Part shown: positions 1 to 7,907 of the stretch, piece by piece
Position numbering within the stretch: position 1 is the stretch's first letter
How the letters are laid out: each line of letters starts with the position of its first letter
Position numbers and translations under genes: made by a program
The notes under the pieces: model-generated
What the model saw: the letters and a program-made list of their open reading frames with translations, nothing else
Databases searched by the model: none
What the model was told of the DNA's origin: nothing
DNA from: Pelagicoccus sp.
Lineage (GTDB): Bacteria; Verrucomicrobiota; Verrucomicrobiia; Opitutales; Opitutaceae
Length of the DNA: 42,928 nucleotides
Assembly (NCBI GenBank): GCA_028284635.1
Contig: JANQRJ010000034.1
Location: 1 to 42,928 of the forward strand
Direction: 5' to 3'

Positions 1-95
1 CCGCGGAGCCTACAGGAGGAATAACCGGTGCGGCAACGACGAAGCGTTGCCCTCCTAATGATGCTTCTTACGTTAAGTTGACGCTTATGCGCGAC
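1..95. repeat. Interspersed repeat family A, partial copy cut by the window edge
   Basis: This stretch matches 20819-20912 in the same orientation, sharing the segments GCGGCAACGACG, GCGTTGCCCTCC, TAATGCTTCTT and GTTAAGTTGA. In the 20.8 kb copy this is the right arm of a long inverted repeat, so the left arm probably lies outside the window. No coding potential is visible. Confidence 0.8.
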
Positions 96-140
96 TGCGG
101 GATCGAGCCCTACCTGGAATGACTAATTTCAACGCCTTTC

Positions 141-156
141 ACTGAACGCGTTCAGT
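141..156. promoter_or_regulatory. Perfect 16-bp palindromic operator, LacI type
   Basis: ACTGAACGCGTTCAGT is a perfect palindrome with a central CG, the architecture typical of LacI-family operators. It lies 145 bp upstream of the TonB receptor start. The half-sites recur exactly at 18406-18421, next to a lacI gene. Binding is inferred from this match and from position. Confidence 0.65.
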
Positions 157-280
157 ATGTCGGGCTTTGCGACTTTGTAAATATGTGCCTCAACTTTGCG
201 TTTTCGATTTCGCGCGCTTTATTCGCGTGAAGTTTCGGTCTCTTAGTGGATCAACCCATTAAATCCCCTATACCAAACTA

Positions 281-300
281 CTAACCCAACCCTAAAAAAT
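281..300 (+). promoter_or_regulatory. CA-rich leader just upstream of the receptor start
   Basis: CTAACCCAACCCTA ends six bases before the ATG and no Shine-Dalgarno sequence is visible. The two lyase genes carry the same CCAA block (CCCAA in two of the three) exactly 11 nt before their ATGs (3187-3190 and 6233-6236). It may be a translation enhancer or an untranslated leader motif of exported proteins. Confidence 0.4.
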
Positions 301-2514
301 ATGATGAAAAGAAGTGATTCTTTTTCAGTGGCTTCCTTTGTCTCGGTCGCCGCTTTTATGGCTGCTAGCATTCCGCTTTCGGCCCAAGACGACGGCGATG
401 AGCAGATTTTCACTCTCGATCCTTTCACGGTGTCCTCGGAAGGCGATGTTGGCTACCTTTCTCCTAATTCCGTAAGCGCGACGCGCACGGCCATCAGCTC
501 GGTCGAGTTGCCCTTTTCGCTTCGCACGCTGAACCAGGCGTTTATGGAGGATACGGGCTCGGTGGATTTCAACGACAACTTCAGGTACGTTGCTGGGGCT
601 ACAGCAGCTCGCCAAGGCCCCTCTCAGGTAAGCGGTCGCGTGAACCTGCGTGGATTCACTACTATCGATACGAAGCGAAATGGTTTCGTCGTTCGGGGAC
701 AAGGCATCTACAACAATGCCTACATCGAGCGTATCGAGATCCTCAAGGGTCCTCAAAGTGTCTTGTACGGCATCGGTCGCCCGGGCGGCAGCATCAACTT
801 GATAACTAAGAAGCCGCTTTCTATCGACCGGACTGACGTCACTTTTAAGGTAGGCAGCTACGATTACTACCAAGCAACCGTCGATACGGGCGGGCCGCTC
901 ATCGAAGATACGCTGAACTATCGTCTAGTGGTGGATTACACTACAAGTGGCAGCTATATCAACGGTGTAGAGTCTGAGAGAAACTTCGTTGGAGGTGGCG
1001 TTGAATGGTTCATTTCCGACATGACGAAGCTCAGTGTCGATTTCAACATCAACGACTACGATTACGTTGATCCGGCTTTGGTGCCATTCGCGCCGGATGC
1101 AGATGGCGTGAGAAAAGAAGCGCCTGGGTTGGATCGAACTTTTTCCGCTTTGGGTAACGACCACAATTTTGACTCGACCTACGACGAGACCGCTTTGTGG
1201 GTAACCTTAACCCACAAGTTCAACGACACGTGGGCCGTTCGTTCGGCCTTCGAGTACCTTGACATCGATCAAGACAGGTATCGCAGACAACGATCTGGGT
1301 TGGCAAACCTCACTGCTCAGACGAACAGGTATCGCGACGAGCTCGATTCCTTTTACGATCGCAGCACCATGTTGCAAACGGATCTGACAGGTACTTTCGA
1401 AATTGGGGATTCGATCACTAACGAGATTCTGATAGGCACTTTGTTTGAGGACAATACGTTTTCTCGTGTTCGCTGGCGGGGCAGGGAAATCGACCAAATT
1501 AACGATGGTGGAACGCCTACCGATCCTAGCGATGATTTTGTGGAAACCGTTATAAATGGCGGTACCTTTAATCTTAATTACCTGGATCCGATCGGTCCGG
1601 TTCGCGTTCCTTCCTTCTTCGGAACCAGCGAAGGAGTGCAAGAAAGTCGCGATCGTGTGAATGATACCATCGTTTTCTATGCTGTCGATCAGATCTCTTT
1701 GATGGACGATCAACTTAAGCTATTCGTAGGTCTTCGCAAGGAAGAGACTGATGAAGTTCGCACGAAAGCGAATGTCTCTGTTGACCCGGCGGTACGACTG
1801 CCGGATTCCGATAAGACTTTCGAGTTCGAGGACTACCAGCTTGGTTTTACCTATCTATTCAATCCGAACACCAGCGTCTACGCCTCGTTCAGCACATCTA
1901 GCAGGAACAACCCAAATTTTGTAGACGACCCCGAAGATGGCGATGGATTCGACATTGGGTACAAGTTCAATCTCAACGATGGTAAGCTGTCAGGCACTTT
2001 ATCTCTCTTCGATATCGAGTTGTCGAACATCGAGAATCGCGACCTAGATGGAAATCCCGCCCTTTCAGGAGTGATCGAATCGAGAGGAGCTGAAATCGAG
2101 CTTCTGTACCAGCCGACAGAGAATCTCAATATCTTCGCAGGCTATTCATATGTAGATTCCGAGGTGCTTTCGGACAACAGGCGTCCTCAAAATGTGGGTC
2201 AACCAGATAGAAACGTTCCGGAGAATTCCCTGTCATTCTGGGGGCGTTATAACTTCGAAGAGGGCACGCCTTTGGACGGTTTTGGAGTTGGATTCGGCTA
2301 TAAGTTTACCGATAGCACTAGAGCTAACAACTCTACGAACACTCATGATTCCTATAGCACGGCTGACGTCGCTTTCTACTACGAGACTGAAATCGGCGAT
2401 AGGGATCTGCGTCTACAACTTCAGGTGCGCAACATCTTCGATGAAGACACTTGGGTCGCCTCTGAGGCTTTGGCTCCAACGGACGTCAGACTTACAGCCA
2501 AGATCGGTTGGTAG
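301..2514 (+). CDS. TonB-dependent outer-membrane receptor
   Basis: 737-residue outer-membrane transporter powered by TonB/ExbBD. Residues 1-29 form a signal peptide ending near PLSAQ. A TonB-box-like segment, FTLDPFTVSSEG, follows, then a plug domain (about 60-170) with RGF and the motif ERIEILKGPQSVLYG at about 145-158. The rest is a beta-barrel ending in Trp737, the aromatic C-terminus used for barrel assembly. The plug resembles siderophore receptors (FhuA type), but in verrucomicrobia this family is also used for oligosaccharides. The shared operator and neighbouring lyases favour glycan uptake; no SusD partner is present. Start ATG 301 is followed by a second ATG at 304. A strong terminator follows, so it is transcribed alone. 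Confidence 0.93.
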   Translation: MMKRSDSFSVASFVSVAAFMAASIPLSAQDDGDEQIFTLDPFTVSSEGDVGYLSPNSVSATRTAISSVELPFSLRTLNQAFMEDTGSVDFNDNFRYVAGATAARQGPSQVSGRVNLRGFTTIDTKRNGFVVRGQGIYNNAYIERIEILKGPQSVLYGIGRPGGSINLITKKPLSIDRTDVTFKVGSYDYYQATVDTGGPLIEDTLNYRLVVDYTTSGSYINGVESERNFVGGGVEWFISDMTKLSVDFNINDYDYVDPALVPFAPDADGVRKEAPGLDRTFSALGNDHNFDSTYDETALWVTLTHKFNDTWAVRSAFEYLDIDQDRYRRQRSGLANLTAQTNRYRDELDSFYDRSTMLQTDLTGTFEIGDSITNEILIGTLFEDNTFSRVRWRGREIDQINDGGTPTDPSDDFVETVINGGTFNLNYLDPIGPVRVPSFFGTSEGVQESRDRVNDTIVFYAVDQISLMDDQLKLFVGLRKEETDEVRTKANVSVDPAVRLPDSDKTFEFEDYQLGFTYLFNPNTSVYASFSTSSRNNPNFVDDPEDGDGFDIGYKFNLNDGKLSGTLSLFDIELSNIENRDLDGNPALSGVIESRGAEIELLYQPTENLNIFAGYSYVDSEVLSDNRRPQNVGQPDRNVPENSLSFWGRYNFEEGTPLDGFGVGFGYKFTDSTRANNSTNTHDSYSTADVAFYYETEIGDRDLRLQLQVRNIFDEDTWVASEALAPTDVRLTAKIGW

Positions 2515-2546
2515 TTTTCGATCTAGTTATCATATAGTTACAGTAG

Positions 2547-2578
2547 AATCCCTCGGCTTCCGGCCGAGGGATTTTTTC
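2547..2578 (+). terminator. Rho-independent terminator of the TonB receptor
   Basis: An 11-bp stem, AATCCCTCGGC with GCCGAGGGATT, and a 5-nt loop are followed by a run of six T residues, 33 nt after the stop codon. Confidence 0.9.
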
Positions 2579-2712
2579 TGTTCGATTCCCTGGAACAGAA
2601 ATGATAGGCGTATTGGCACGACGGTTACGACGTGTCGCGTGAGTTTGGATCCATTCTCTGCCTTTCCGACAAGCTCAAGGCCTTCGACGGGCACGGCGGT
2701 AGGAGCTGTTCT

Positions 2713-2802
2713 CGTCCTTCTGAACGTGTTTTGTTTCCAAACGCTAGTAGGAGGCGAACCTTTTTTCTACGGTCCTTCTCGTTCAAATACCCCCGTACCC
2801 CC
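2713..2802 (+). repeat. Duplicated leader element, copy 1, with operator-like site
   Basis: 90 bp aligned without gaps to 6074-6163, 78 identical by my count. It contains CTGAACGTGTTTTG (2720-2733), a degenerate form of the 16-bp operator, and AGGAGG at about 2749-2754 not followed by a start codon. Differences between the copies fall on all three codon positions, so the element is conserved as DNA or RNA and not as a peptide. It lies about 400 bp upstream of the first lyase gene. Confidence 0.7.
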
Positions 2803-2949
2803 TACATTCTAGAAGTCGCTGTTAGCTGGATTTTCTGTCCAACGCTCGTCGTTAGGAAAAAGTATCTCTCGGTCTATCTACGGTTGGAAGAGGGGATCGA
2901 TGTCTACTGTTTCGAGCAGTCAGATTTTACCCCGAAAACAAAATCGTAT

Positions 2950-3096
2950 ATGAAAAATGGAGTCAGCGATAGCAAGTCACTACGCATCTTCTCCGCTTCT
3001 TTGAAGCTCTTAACCCTTTTGGTGCCTCGCTTCTCAAAAACGATCAGGTTGTCGCGAAGAGCCGAGCTCACCGAGTTCGAATGCATCGGGCAGTGA
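2950..3096 (+). pseudogene. Remnant of a third lyase-like gene, C-terminal tail only
   Basis: An ATG-initiated reading frame of 48 codons ends in SKTIRLSRRAELTEFECIGQ, followed by a TGA. The 6248 lyase ends in SKIRLYLKPPAGGRVEIREF followed by ECVGQ and also TGA, so the last residues of the discoidin domain are recognisably shared. Upstream, 2904-2919 (CTACTGTTTCGAGCAG) matches 6181-6196 in front of that lyase. The simplest reading is a paralogue whose body was deleted, leaving its leader and last codons. The rest of 2579-3201 holds nothing else I recognise. Confidence 0.5.
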
Positions 3097-3144
3097 CCTT
3101 TCAAACTTCAAGGTCGGTCTAAAGCCTTTCTCGAACTCCTCTTT

Positions 3145-3167
3145 CGTGGCGCCTGAACGGCGCCGCG
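3145..3167 (+). other. GC-rich hairpin in the leader of the first lyase
   Basis: CGTGGCGCC pairs with GGCGCCGCG (nine pairs, one G-U) around a TGAAC loop. No T-run follows on either strand, so it is not a classical terminator. It could be a structured 5' leader of the gene at 3202. Confidence 0.4.
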
Positions 3168-3201
3168 AAATTCACCCCCCAAAAAACCAACCCTATAGTA
3201 C

Positions 3202-3969
3202 ATGAATAGAAGTATATGCAAAACGATCGCGCTGGCTTTCCTACTCGCTAGCGCTGCCGCAACGGCCTCCTACGGAACTGTCTTCTTCCAGAACACCGGC
3301 GTCAAGGCGGGCTGGAGCAGCACCTCCGGCGAGCACAACGGCACCACGACCTCGGTCTCCAACCCCACCTACAAGGGCTCCAAGGCGCTGCGCATGCGGC
3401 AGATCTACGATCCCAATTATAACGGTCGCTATCACGCCGAAGCGGCGATAAAGGACATGAAGAAGCGTGGTTGGGAGCGCTATTACGGCTGGGCCTTTCG
3501 AGTCTCTTCCAGCTGGCAGTACGTTAACCAGAACTATTGCATAAACCAGTTCATTGCGAATATCGGATGCCCGAGCTGGCGGCCGACCACGATGACCCAT
3601 TTGCAGGACACCAAGATCCGCACGCGCATCAAGTTCGGCACCAAATGCACTGGCGAGCAGACGACCAACTACAACGCTCTGGCGACCTTCAAGAAAGGCG
3701 TCTGGCATGCCGTGATCATTCGGGGCAAGTGGGAGAGCAACAACACTGGCATCTTCAAGTTCTGGTTCGACTACAAGAAGAAGGTGGAGAAGACTAACTT
3801 GGCTACCACCTTGAACACCGATTCCAAGTTTCAGTTCAGAGTCGGCCTCTACGCGAACGGCTGGCACGACCAAGGCCAGATGGTAGGCACTCAAGGAACG
3901 CGCACCGTTTGGGTGGACAACGTACGGGTGACAAGCACCTACTCCGAAGCCAAGCCCAACAGCTGGTAG
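3202..3969 (+). CDS. Secreted PL20-like polysaccharide lyase
   Basis: 255 residues with a signal peptide of about 23 (hydrophobic LALAFLLASAAATAS-like core). The remaining 230 residues look like a single beta-jelly-roll of the polysaccharide lyase fold (Pfam PF14099 / PL20-like). This call rests on FFQNTGVKAGWS near the N-terminus, YNGRYHAEAA with His78 in the likely substrate cleft, a VWHAVIIRGKW strand, and a C-terminal LYANGWHDQG...VWVDNVRV pattern. PL20 members cleave glucuronan, but the exact substrate cannot be read here. It is a diverged paralogue of 6248-7402 and lacks that protein's discoidin domain. The CA-rich leader ends just before the ATG, with no Shine-Dalgarno. Another concanavalin-like lyase family remains possible. 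Confidence 0.7.
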   Translation: MNRSICKTIALAFLLASAAATASYGTVFFQNTGVKAGWSSTSGEHNGTTTSVSNPTYKGSKALRMRQIYDPNYNGRYHAEAAIKDMKKRGWERYYGWAFRVSSSWQYVNQNYCINQFIANIGCPSWRPTTMTHLQDTKIRTRIKFGTKCTGEQTTNYNALATFKKGVWHAVIIRGKWESNNTGIFKFWFDYKKKVEKTNLATTLNTDSKFQFRVGLYANGWHDQGQMVGTQGTRTVWVDNVRVTSTYSEAKPNSW

Positions 3970-3995
3970 GCCTTCCGTTCGGAAGCCTTTCGATT
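3969..3995 (+). terminator. Probable terminator of the first lyase
   Basis: GGCCTTCC pairs with GGAAGCC (one bulged C) around a GTTC loop, followed by TTTCGATTCGTT, starting at the last base of the stop codon. Confidence 0.6.
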
Positions 3996-4008
3996 CGTTA
4001 TATAAAAC

Positions 4009-4037
4009 CCGCGGATCCCGCTTGGCGGGATCCGCGG
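4009..4037. repeat. Perfect 13-bp hairpin
   Basis: CCGCGGATCCCGC and its exact complement are separated by TTG. There is no T-run on the plus strand; on the minus strand the flank reads GGGTTTTATATAAC, which would fit a terminator for leftward transcripts, but no minus-strand gene ends here. Confidence 0.6.
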
Positions 4038-4171
4038 AAAATGAAACATGCGCGGAATTTCGCTAGACGTACGTTTTTGCACATCGATGCGGAACTAGGT
4101 CCTGATGGAAATGAAATCGCCACGCTCGCTCAGCCCTACCCTGCGGCAAAACCGTAGGGAATGTCTAACGG

Positions 4172-4440
4172 ATTCAGAATAATGATTTTGCTCAAAATGA
4201 TTTTGCAGAATCTCACCTAGGCCACGTGGACAAATTGCTCAGGTCGTCTATTTCGGTGGCTTTTGGCCCAAATTGCGTTCCCTCATCCTCGATGAATCTC
4301 GATTCACCTCGGGTCGAGAGCCGCAATTTTGACTCAAAAGCCCCTCGAAAAGCCTCGTTCCGCAATTTGTCCACGCGGCCTAGTCTTGGAAAGAAGTGGA
4401 GAAAGCAAAATCATTAATGGCAAAATCATTGCTTCGAAAA
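4172..4440. repeat. Inverted repeat family B, interrupted by a nested element
   Basis: The left arm (4172-4210, with two ATGATTTTGC-like units) and the right arm (4404-4440, with two GCAAAATCATT units) are complementary. The same arms occur at 35821-35922 in reverse orientation with only a short spacer between them. Here the spacer contains the 167-bp element at 4217-4383, so this copy looks like the occupied version of the 35.8 kb site. Confidence 0.75.
4217..4383 (+). mobile_element. MITE-like element, copy 1
   Basis: 167 bp beginning CTAGGCCACGTGGACAAATT and ending with the complement of that sequence apart from one base, giving 22-bp terminal inverted repeats. It is over 90% identical to the reverse complement of 8594-8759. 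It encodes no protein. It sits inside repeat family B. This is the structure of a non-autonomous element moved in trans, but no matching transposase is in the window. Confidence 0.75.
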
Positions 4441-4646
4441 ATAATACTATTCGGATCGAAGACGATGGATCCATGACTGCTTCTCGCACACTCGGATGCG
4501 CTTCGAATCAGCGACCCAGAATACTATCCATGATTGGAAGCTGGCTGCCTTAACACTTGCATTGAGGTATATCAAAGACAGAAACATCACCTTGCGTTAG
4601 GTTCCTAAAACACTTATTTTTGAAACGTTCGATTAGATCACGTGCC

Positions 4647-4724
4647 TGTAGGGTCGGCGCTTGCCGCCGCACCGCGTTGGTTTGATCTGTTCTCTGCGGT
4701 GCGGCGACTAGCGCCGACCCTACA
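4647..4724. repeat. Long inverted repeat upstream of the SurA-like gene
   Basis: Arms 4647-4675 and 4696-4724 are complementary at 27 of 29 positions (TGTAGGGTCGGCGC...). The repeat ends 52 bp before the start codon at 4777, so it is in the leader or promoter region. The stretch 4441-4646 shows nothing else I recognise. Confidence 0.85.
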
Positions 4725-4776
4725 CTGGACCGTGCGCATAAATTTCTCCCGTCGCCCCTTTTCGGTGACCTTCCCT

Positions 4777-5901
4777 ATGAAAAAAATAGCCTGCCTGAAT
4801 ATCGCGCTCTTCGCGGCTCTAGGCTGCGCGCACGCAGCCTCGTCCTTCCGTCTCTACGACTTCACGCCCGCTTCCCAAGAGGACAATCCCATCGTGGCTC
4901 GGATCGAGGGGACGCCTCTTGAGATCCCTCTCAGCGAGCTGGAAACGTACTTGGAGCACGATCTGCCCCTGGAGACCTACCAGAGCCTGACCTCGGGCGA
5001 AAAGCGCCAGCGCCTCCCAGGCCTGATCGACGAGTATCTGTTGCTGTGGGACGCCGAGCGGCGGAGCGCCCACCGCGACGAGAAGATCGAGAGCATGCTG
5101 GAAAACACCCGCCGACTGCTCATGGAGGAGCAGTTCCGAGCGGACGTGGCGGAGCAGGGTGAGGAGGCGCTTGCAGCTCTGGTCGATTCGCTTTTCGAGA
5201 AGGCGACTGTCGCGGTCAACCAGGAGAGCTACGACTTGCTGCTCGAGATGGCCAAGGAGGACGACGAGTGGGCCCAGCGCTACTTGGAATACAGCGTAGA
5301 CGAGAACAGGAGGGAAAACGAGGCTCCGCCGCCCAGCCCTCAGTTCGATCCGGAGCAGCTCTCGCGGGTGCTGGCCGTCTGCGACGAGGAGGCGGAGATC
5401 GCGCTGGGATCCTTCATGCAGGCCTACCATGCGATGCCGATCTACGACCGCCCTCGCCTGGGCGAGCTCGAAGGGTTCCATGGCCTTTTGAAGTCGGTTC
5501 TGGAGCCCTACCTGCTTTTCGCGGAAGCCCAGCGTCGGGGCTACCGGGACGATCCGAGAGTGGAGCAGATCTACCAGCAGAACCGAAGCGCCTTGCTGAA
5601 GATGTGGGCCTACGAAAGGCTGTGGGGAGAAGCCGCCGAAAGGATGGAGGCCTTGGAGGCGGGAGAGGACTACGAGCAGCGGCTCATGGACTTTCACAAA
5701 AAGCATCTCGAGGAGCTGTATTCATGGGAAGAGGACGGCCTGAGGCACTACCATCGCTACGAGGCGATCGCCGATCGGGTGCCGCAGGACTACTACGACC
5801 ATCTGGTCGAAGTCGCGGTGGCCGAGCATCTGGAGTCGCTCAGAGGGGAGTTTGAAATATGGGTGAACGAGGGCTTTTTCGAAGAGAAGGGTTCCGACTA
5901 G
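4777..5901 (+). CDS. Exported SurA-like chaperone without a PPIase domain
   Basis: 374 residues from the ATG at 4777, chosen because it opens directly into a signal peptide (MKKIACLNIALFAALGCAHA). The reading frame is open further upstream, but that part runs through an inverted repeat. The mature protein is helical, with two copies of a SurA/parvulin N-terminal-like pattern: LIDEYLLLWDAERR at about 80 and VLEPYLLFAEAQRRG at about 245. No parvulin catalytic domain is evident. A paralogue is encoded at 35983-37122, sharing DNPxV, IPLxE, LFEKAxxxVNQESYD and DPEQLS segments. A periplasmic holdase for the outer-membrane or secreted enzymes of the locus is an inference. Confidence 0.7.
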   Translation: MKKIACLNIALFAALGCAHAASSFRLYDFTPASQEDNPIVARIEGTPLEIPLSELETYLEHDLPLETYQSLTSGEKRQRLPGLIDEYLLLWDAERRSAHRDEKIESMLENTRRLLMEEQFRADVAEQGEEALAALVDSLFEKATVAVNQESYDLLLEMAKEDDEWAQRYLEYSVDENRRENEAPPPSPQFDPEQLSRVLAVCDEEAEIALGSFMQAYHAMPIYDRPRLGELEGFHGLLKSVLEPYLLFAEAQRRGYRDDPRVEQIYQQNRSALLKMWAYERLWGEAAERMEALEAGEDYEQRLMDFHKKHLEELYSWEEDGLRHYHRYEAIADRVPQDYYDHLVEVAVAEHLESLRGEFEIWVNEGFFEEKGSD

Positions 5902-6073
5902 TCCACTGTAACCGCAATATCGTAAAACGCTGCTATAATATTTTTCAGGAGCATGTATCGTCAGAGCAATCGATGGGTTGAAACATCTATATTGTGTAGG
6001 TAGGAAACTCTATATGGCGCAAGTGGGGACACGGTTTAGTCGCAGCCAAGCGTGCTTCGGGGCGCGGTCTTTT

Positions 6074-6163
6074 CGTCCTTCTGAACGTGTTCTGCTTCTA
6101 AACGCTAGTAGGAGGCGAACTCTTTTTCTAGGGTCTCTTTCGTTCAAGTACCCCCTTACCCCT
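6074..6163 (+). repeat. Duplicated leader element, copy 2, with operator-like site
   Basis: Counterpart of 2713-2802. CTGAACGTGTTCTG at 6081-6094 differs from the operator core CTGAACGCGTTCAG at two positions. A further shared block, CTGCTGTTTTGAACAG at 6181-6196, contains the small palindrome CTGTT-TTG-AACAG. The element ends 84 bp before the lyase start, a suitable place for promoter and operator. The gap 5902-6247 shows nothing else coding; a TATAAT at 5934-5939 lacks a convincing -35 box. Confidence 0.7.
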
Positions 6164-6247
6164 TCCGCTTTGGTCTACCCCTGCTGTTTTGAACAGCGTG
6201 CTTGGCCGAAACGGGACACTGACAACCCTAACCCAAGTTAGATAACT

Positions 6248-7402
6248 ATGAATGCTAAAGTGTTAGCAACTACCCTGCTGGTGGCTCTTGCTGCCTCTTC
6301 ATCCGCCCAGGCTGGCGTTTTGTTCTACAATACTGGAAGCGCCAATGGCTGGAGCGCGAACAACATCAACAACAACTGCTCGGTGACAACTACGAGCGTC
6401 ATTGCTCTCGAGGGCACCACATCCATGCGTAGCGAGTGTATATTCAACGGCAACTACAATGGGCGCTACCATGCGATGAAGATAAGAAATCCCTTCGGAG
6501 GAAATGGTTCCACGCGTTGGATCGGCTTTGGCTTCTACTTGTCTAGTAACCACACTTTCGCCGCAGAGTCCACGTGGCTGATGCAAACCATAGCGAAGTA
6601 TGGAGCATCTTTCACGCCCAACATCTGGTTGAAGATCAACGACCGCAAGCTGACACTCACTCGCCAGTTTGGTCCATTGAGTTCGAGGACCAAATCGGAG
6701 GTCGACGTTCTTACGAATCTGCAAAAGGGACGGTGGTACGAAGTGGTTATGAAAGTGCATATGGACGACGACGCTTCTGGCAAGATCGAGGTCTGGATAG
6801 ACGGCACCAAGGAAGTGACGATGAATGGCCCGAACTATTTCGACGGCCGAACGGAAACCCTCAGGATAGACTTAGGGCTCTATTGCACGGGTTGGTATCA
6901 GAAGGACACGCTTCCCGTCCCGGCAGCGGGCACGCGTTTGGTCTTCTTCGACGAATTCCGTCTGGGCGATGCGAATTCGAGCTTTGCCGAGGTGGATCCA
7001 GGACAGGGGGGTGGCGACGCCGACTTGATTTCGGCCGCCACCTATAGCGCCAAGAGTGGTGGTTGGACCAACCATGGTCGCGTACATGACGGCAGCACGA
7101 CGGCCGCTGGGAACTCCACGGCCGATCCGGCCTGGATCGAGTACGACTTTGGCACGAACAGGACCATCAAGACCGCTCGAATCAACGAGGACGATGCTGG
7201 CAACTGGCACGTTGGACAATGGAAGATCAAGTATTGGAACGGCAGTTCCTTCGTCGACGCTTTTTCCTATACGAACTCCACCAATGCCGGCTGGAATTCA
7301 GTGAACTTCACGGATCGAGTCACTTCGAAGATTCGCCTCTACCTGAAGCCACCTGCCGGAGGAAGGGTGGAGATCAGGGAGTTCGAGTGCGTCGGCCAGT
7401 GA
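6248..7402 (+). CDS. Secreted PL20-like lyase with discoidin / CBM32-like domain
   Basis: 384 residues. The signal peptide ends at about 22 (SSAQA). Residues 24-245 form a lyase jelly-roll paralogous to 3202-3969: FYNTGSANGWS, YNGRYHAMK with His75, KGRWYEVVMKVH, KIEVWIDG, and LYCTGWYQ followed by VFFDEFRLGD. After a Gly-rich linker (DPGQGGGDAD), residues 255-384 form an F5/8 type C (discoidin) domain with WTNHGRVHDG, WIEYDFG, and a C-terminal REFECVGQ. Such domains bind carbohydrate, so the enzyme probably stays attached to its polysaccharide. The lyase family assignment (PF14099 / PL20-like) is moderate; the discoidin domain is clear. A strong terminator follows. Confidence 0.75.
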   Translation: MNAKVLATTLLVALAASSSAQAGVLFYNTGSANGWSANNINNNCSVTTTSVIALEGTTSMRSECIFNGNYNGRYHAMKIRNPFGGNGSTRWIGFGFYLSSNHTFAAESTWLMQTIAKYGASFTPNIWLKINDRKLTLTRQFGPLSSRTKSEVDVLTNLQKGRWYEVVMKVHMDDDASGKIEVWIDGTKEVTMNGPNYFDGRTETLRIDLGLYCTGWYQKDTLPVPAAGTRLVFFDEFRLGDANSSFAEVDPGQGGGDADLISAATYSAKSGGWTNHGRVHDGSTTAAGNSTADPAWIEYDFGTNRTIKTARINEDDAGNWHVGQWKIKYWNGSSFVDAFSYTNSTNAGWNSVNFTDRVTSKIRLYLKPPAGGRVEIREFECVGQ

Positions 7403-7441
7403 TGCTCTCCAAGTTCGCCTGACGCGTTTTGCCCAATTTGA

Positions 7442-7470
7442 AGACGCCTCGTTTCCGAGGCGTCTTTTTT
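7442..7470 (+). terminator. Rho-independent terminator of the second lyase
   Basis: A 10-bp perfect stem, AGACGCCTCG with CGAGGCGTCT, and a TTTC loop are followed by TTTTT. Confidence 0.93.
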
Positions 7471-7479
7471 GCCTAACTG

Positions 7480-7602
7480 TTTCAAAAAAGCCTGAGAAGA
7501 GTGGCCCGCAGATGGCCGCAAATAAACTCAGATGAGAGCCTAATGCAGGAAGGCATTTGCGTTAATCTGCGGCCATCTGCGGGCCCTCTTCTCCTTTTTG
7601 AA
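7480..7602. repeat. Long inverted repeat, CAGATGGCCGC family
   Basis: The left arm (7480-7520) and right arm (7568-7602) pair almost completely, including GGCCCGCAGATGGCCGCA. The interior 7525-7572 is 46/48 identical to 11243-11290. The rest of 7603-7870 contains an AGTGCAGAGGACGCGGAGAT block and nothing coding that I can support. Confidence 0.85.
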
Positions 7603-7873
7603 ATGTTTCAGGTTGACCCAAGCTTTTCAGAGAGTGCAGAGGACGCGGAGATCGAATTAGGAAGTGTTCTCAGCGAACTCTGCGGTTAAAGAGACTCTCT
7701 TCCTTTCAGAAACTCGCGTGGAGTTGACTTTTCAGCTAGCGCAGGATGCCGAGGATTTAGGCTACTGCGACGAGTATTTCTTCCAATCGCCAGTTCAAGT
7801 CCCATTTCGGCCATAGGCCCGGCGAAGCGAGAAAGCGGACGAGGATTGGAGTGACGCGAGAACGATTACTCGA

Positions 7874-7902
7874 TTGACAAACAGTCTAGACAGTCTAGAC
7901 AG
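7874..7902 (+). promoter_or_regulatory. Promoter and tandem operator of the toxin-antitoxin operon
   Basis: A TTGACA -35 box (7874-7879) is followed by two GTCTAGAC palindromes spaced exactly 10 bp (7884-7901). TAGACA at 7896-7901 is a possible -10 box at 16-bp spacing. That would place transcription start at or next to the ATG at 7908, giving a nearly leaderless mRNA. Tandem palindromes overlapping the promoter are typical of antitoxin autoregulation. Confidence 0.65.
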
Positions 7903-7907
7903 ATTTT

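Noticed and set aside
4009-4037. Hairpin as the terminator of the first lyase
   Set aside because: No T-run on the plus strand; the weaker hairpin at 3969-3995 with TTT is better placed.
5934-5939. TATAAT as a promoter after the first SurA-like gene
   Set aside because: No acceptable -35 box at 16-18 bp; the AT-rich run is short.
2632-6241. Similar peptides (RPSERVL..NASRRRT) encoded in frames at 2632-3096 and 5978-6241
   Set aside because: The similarity is a DNA repeat: of 12 differences in 90 bp, five fall on first, two on second and five on third codon positions, so there is no sign of protein selection.
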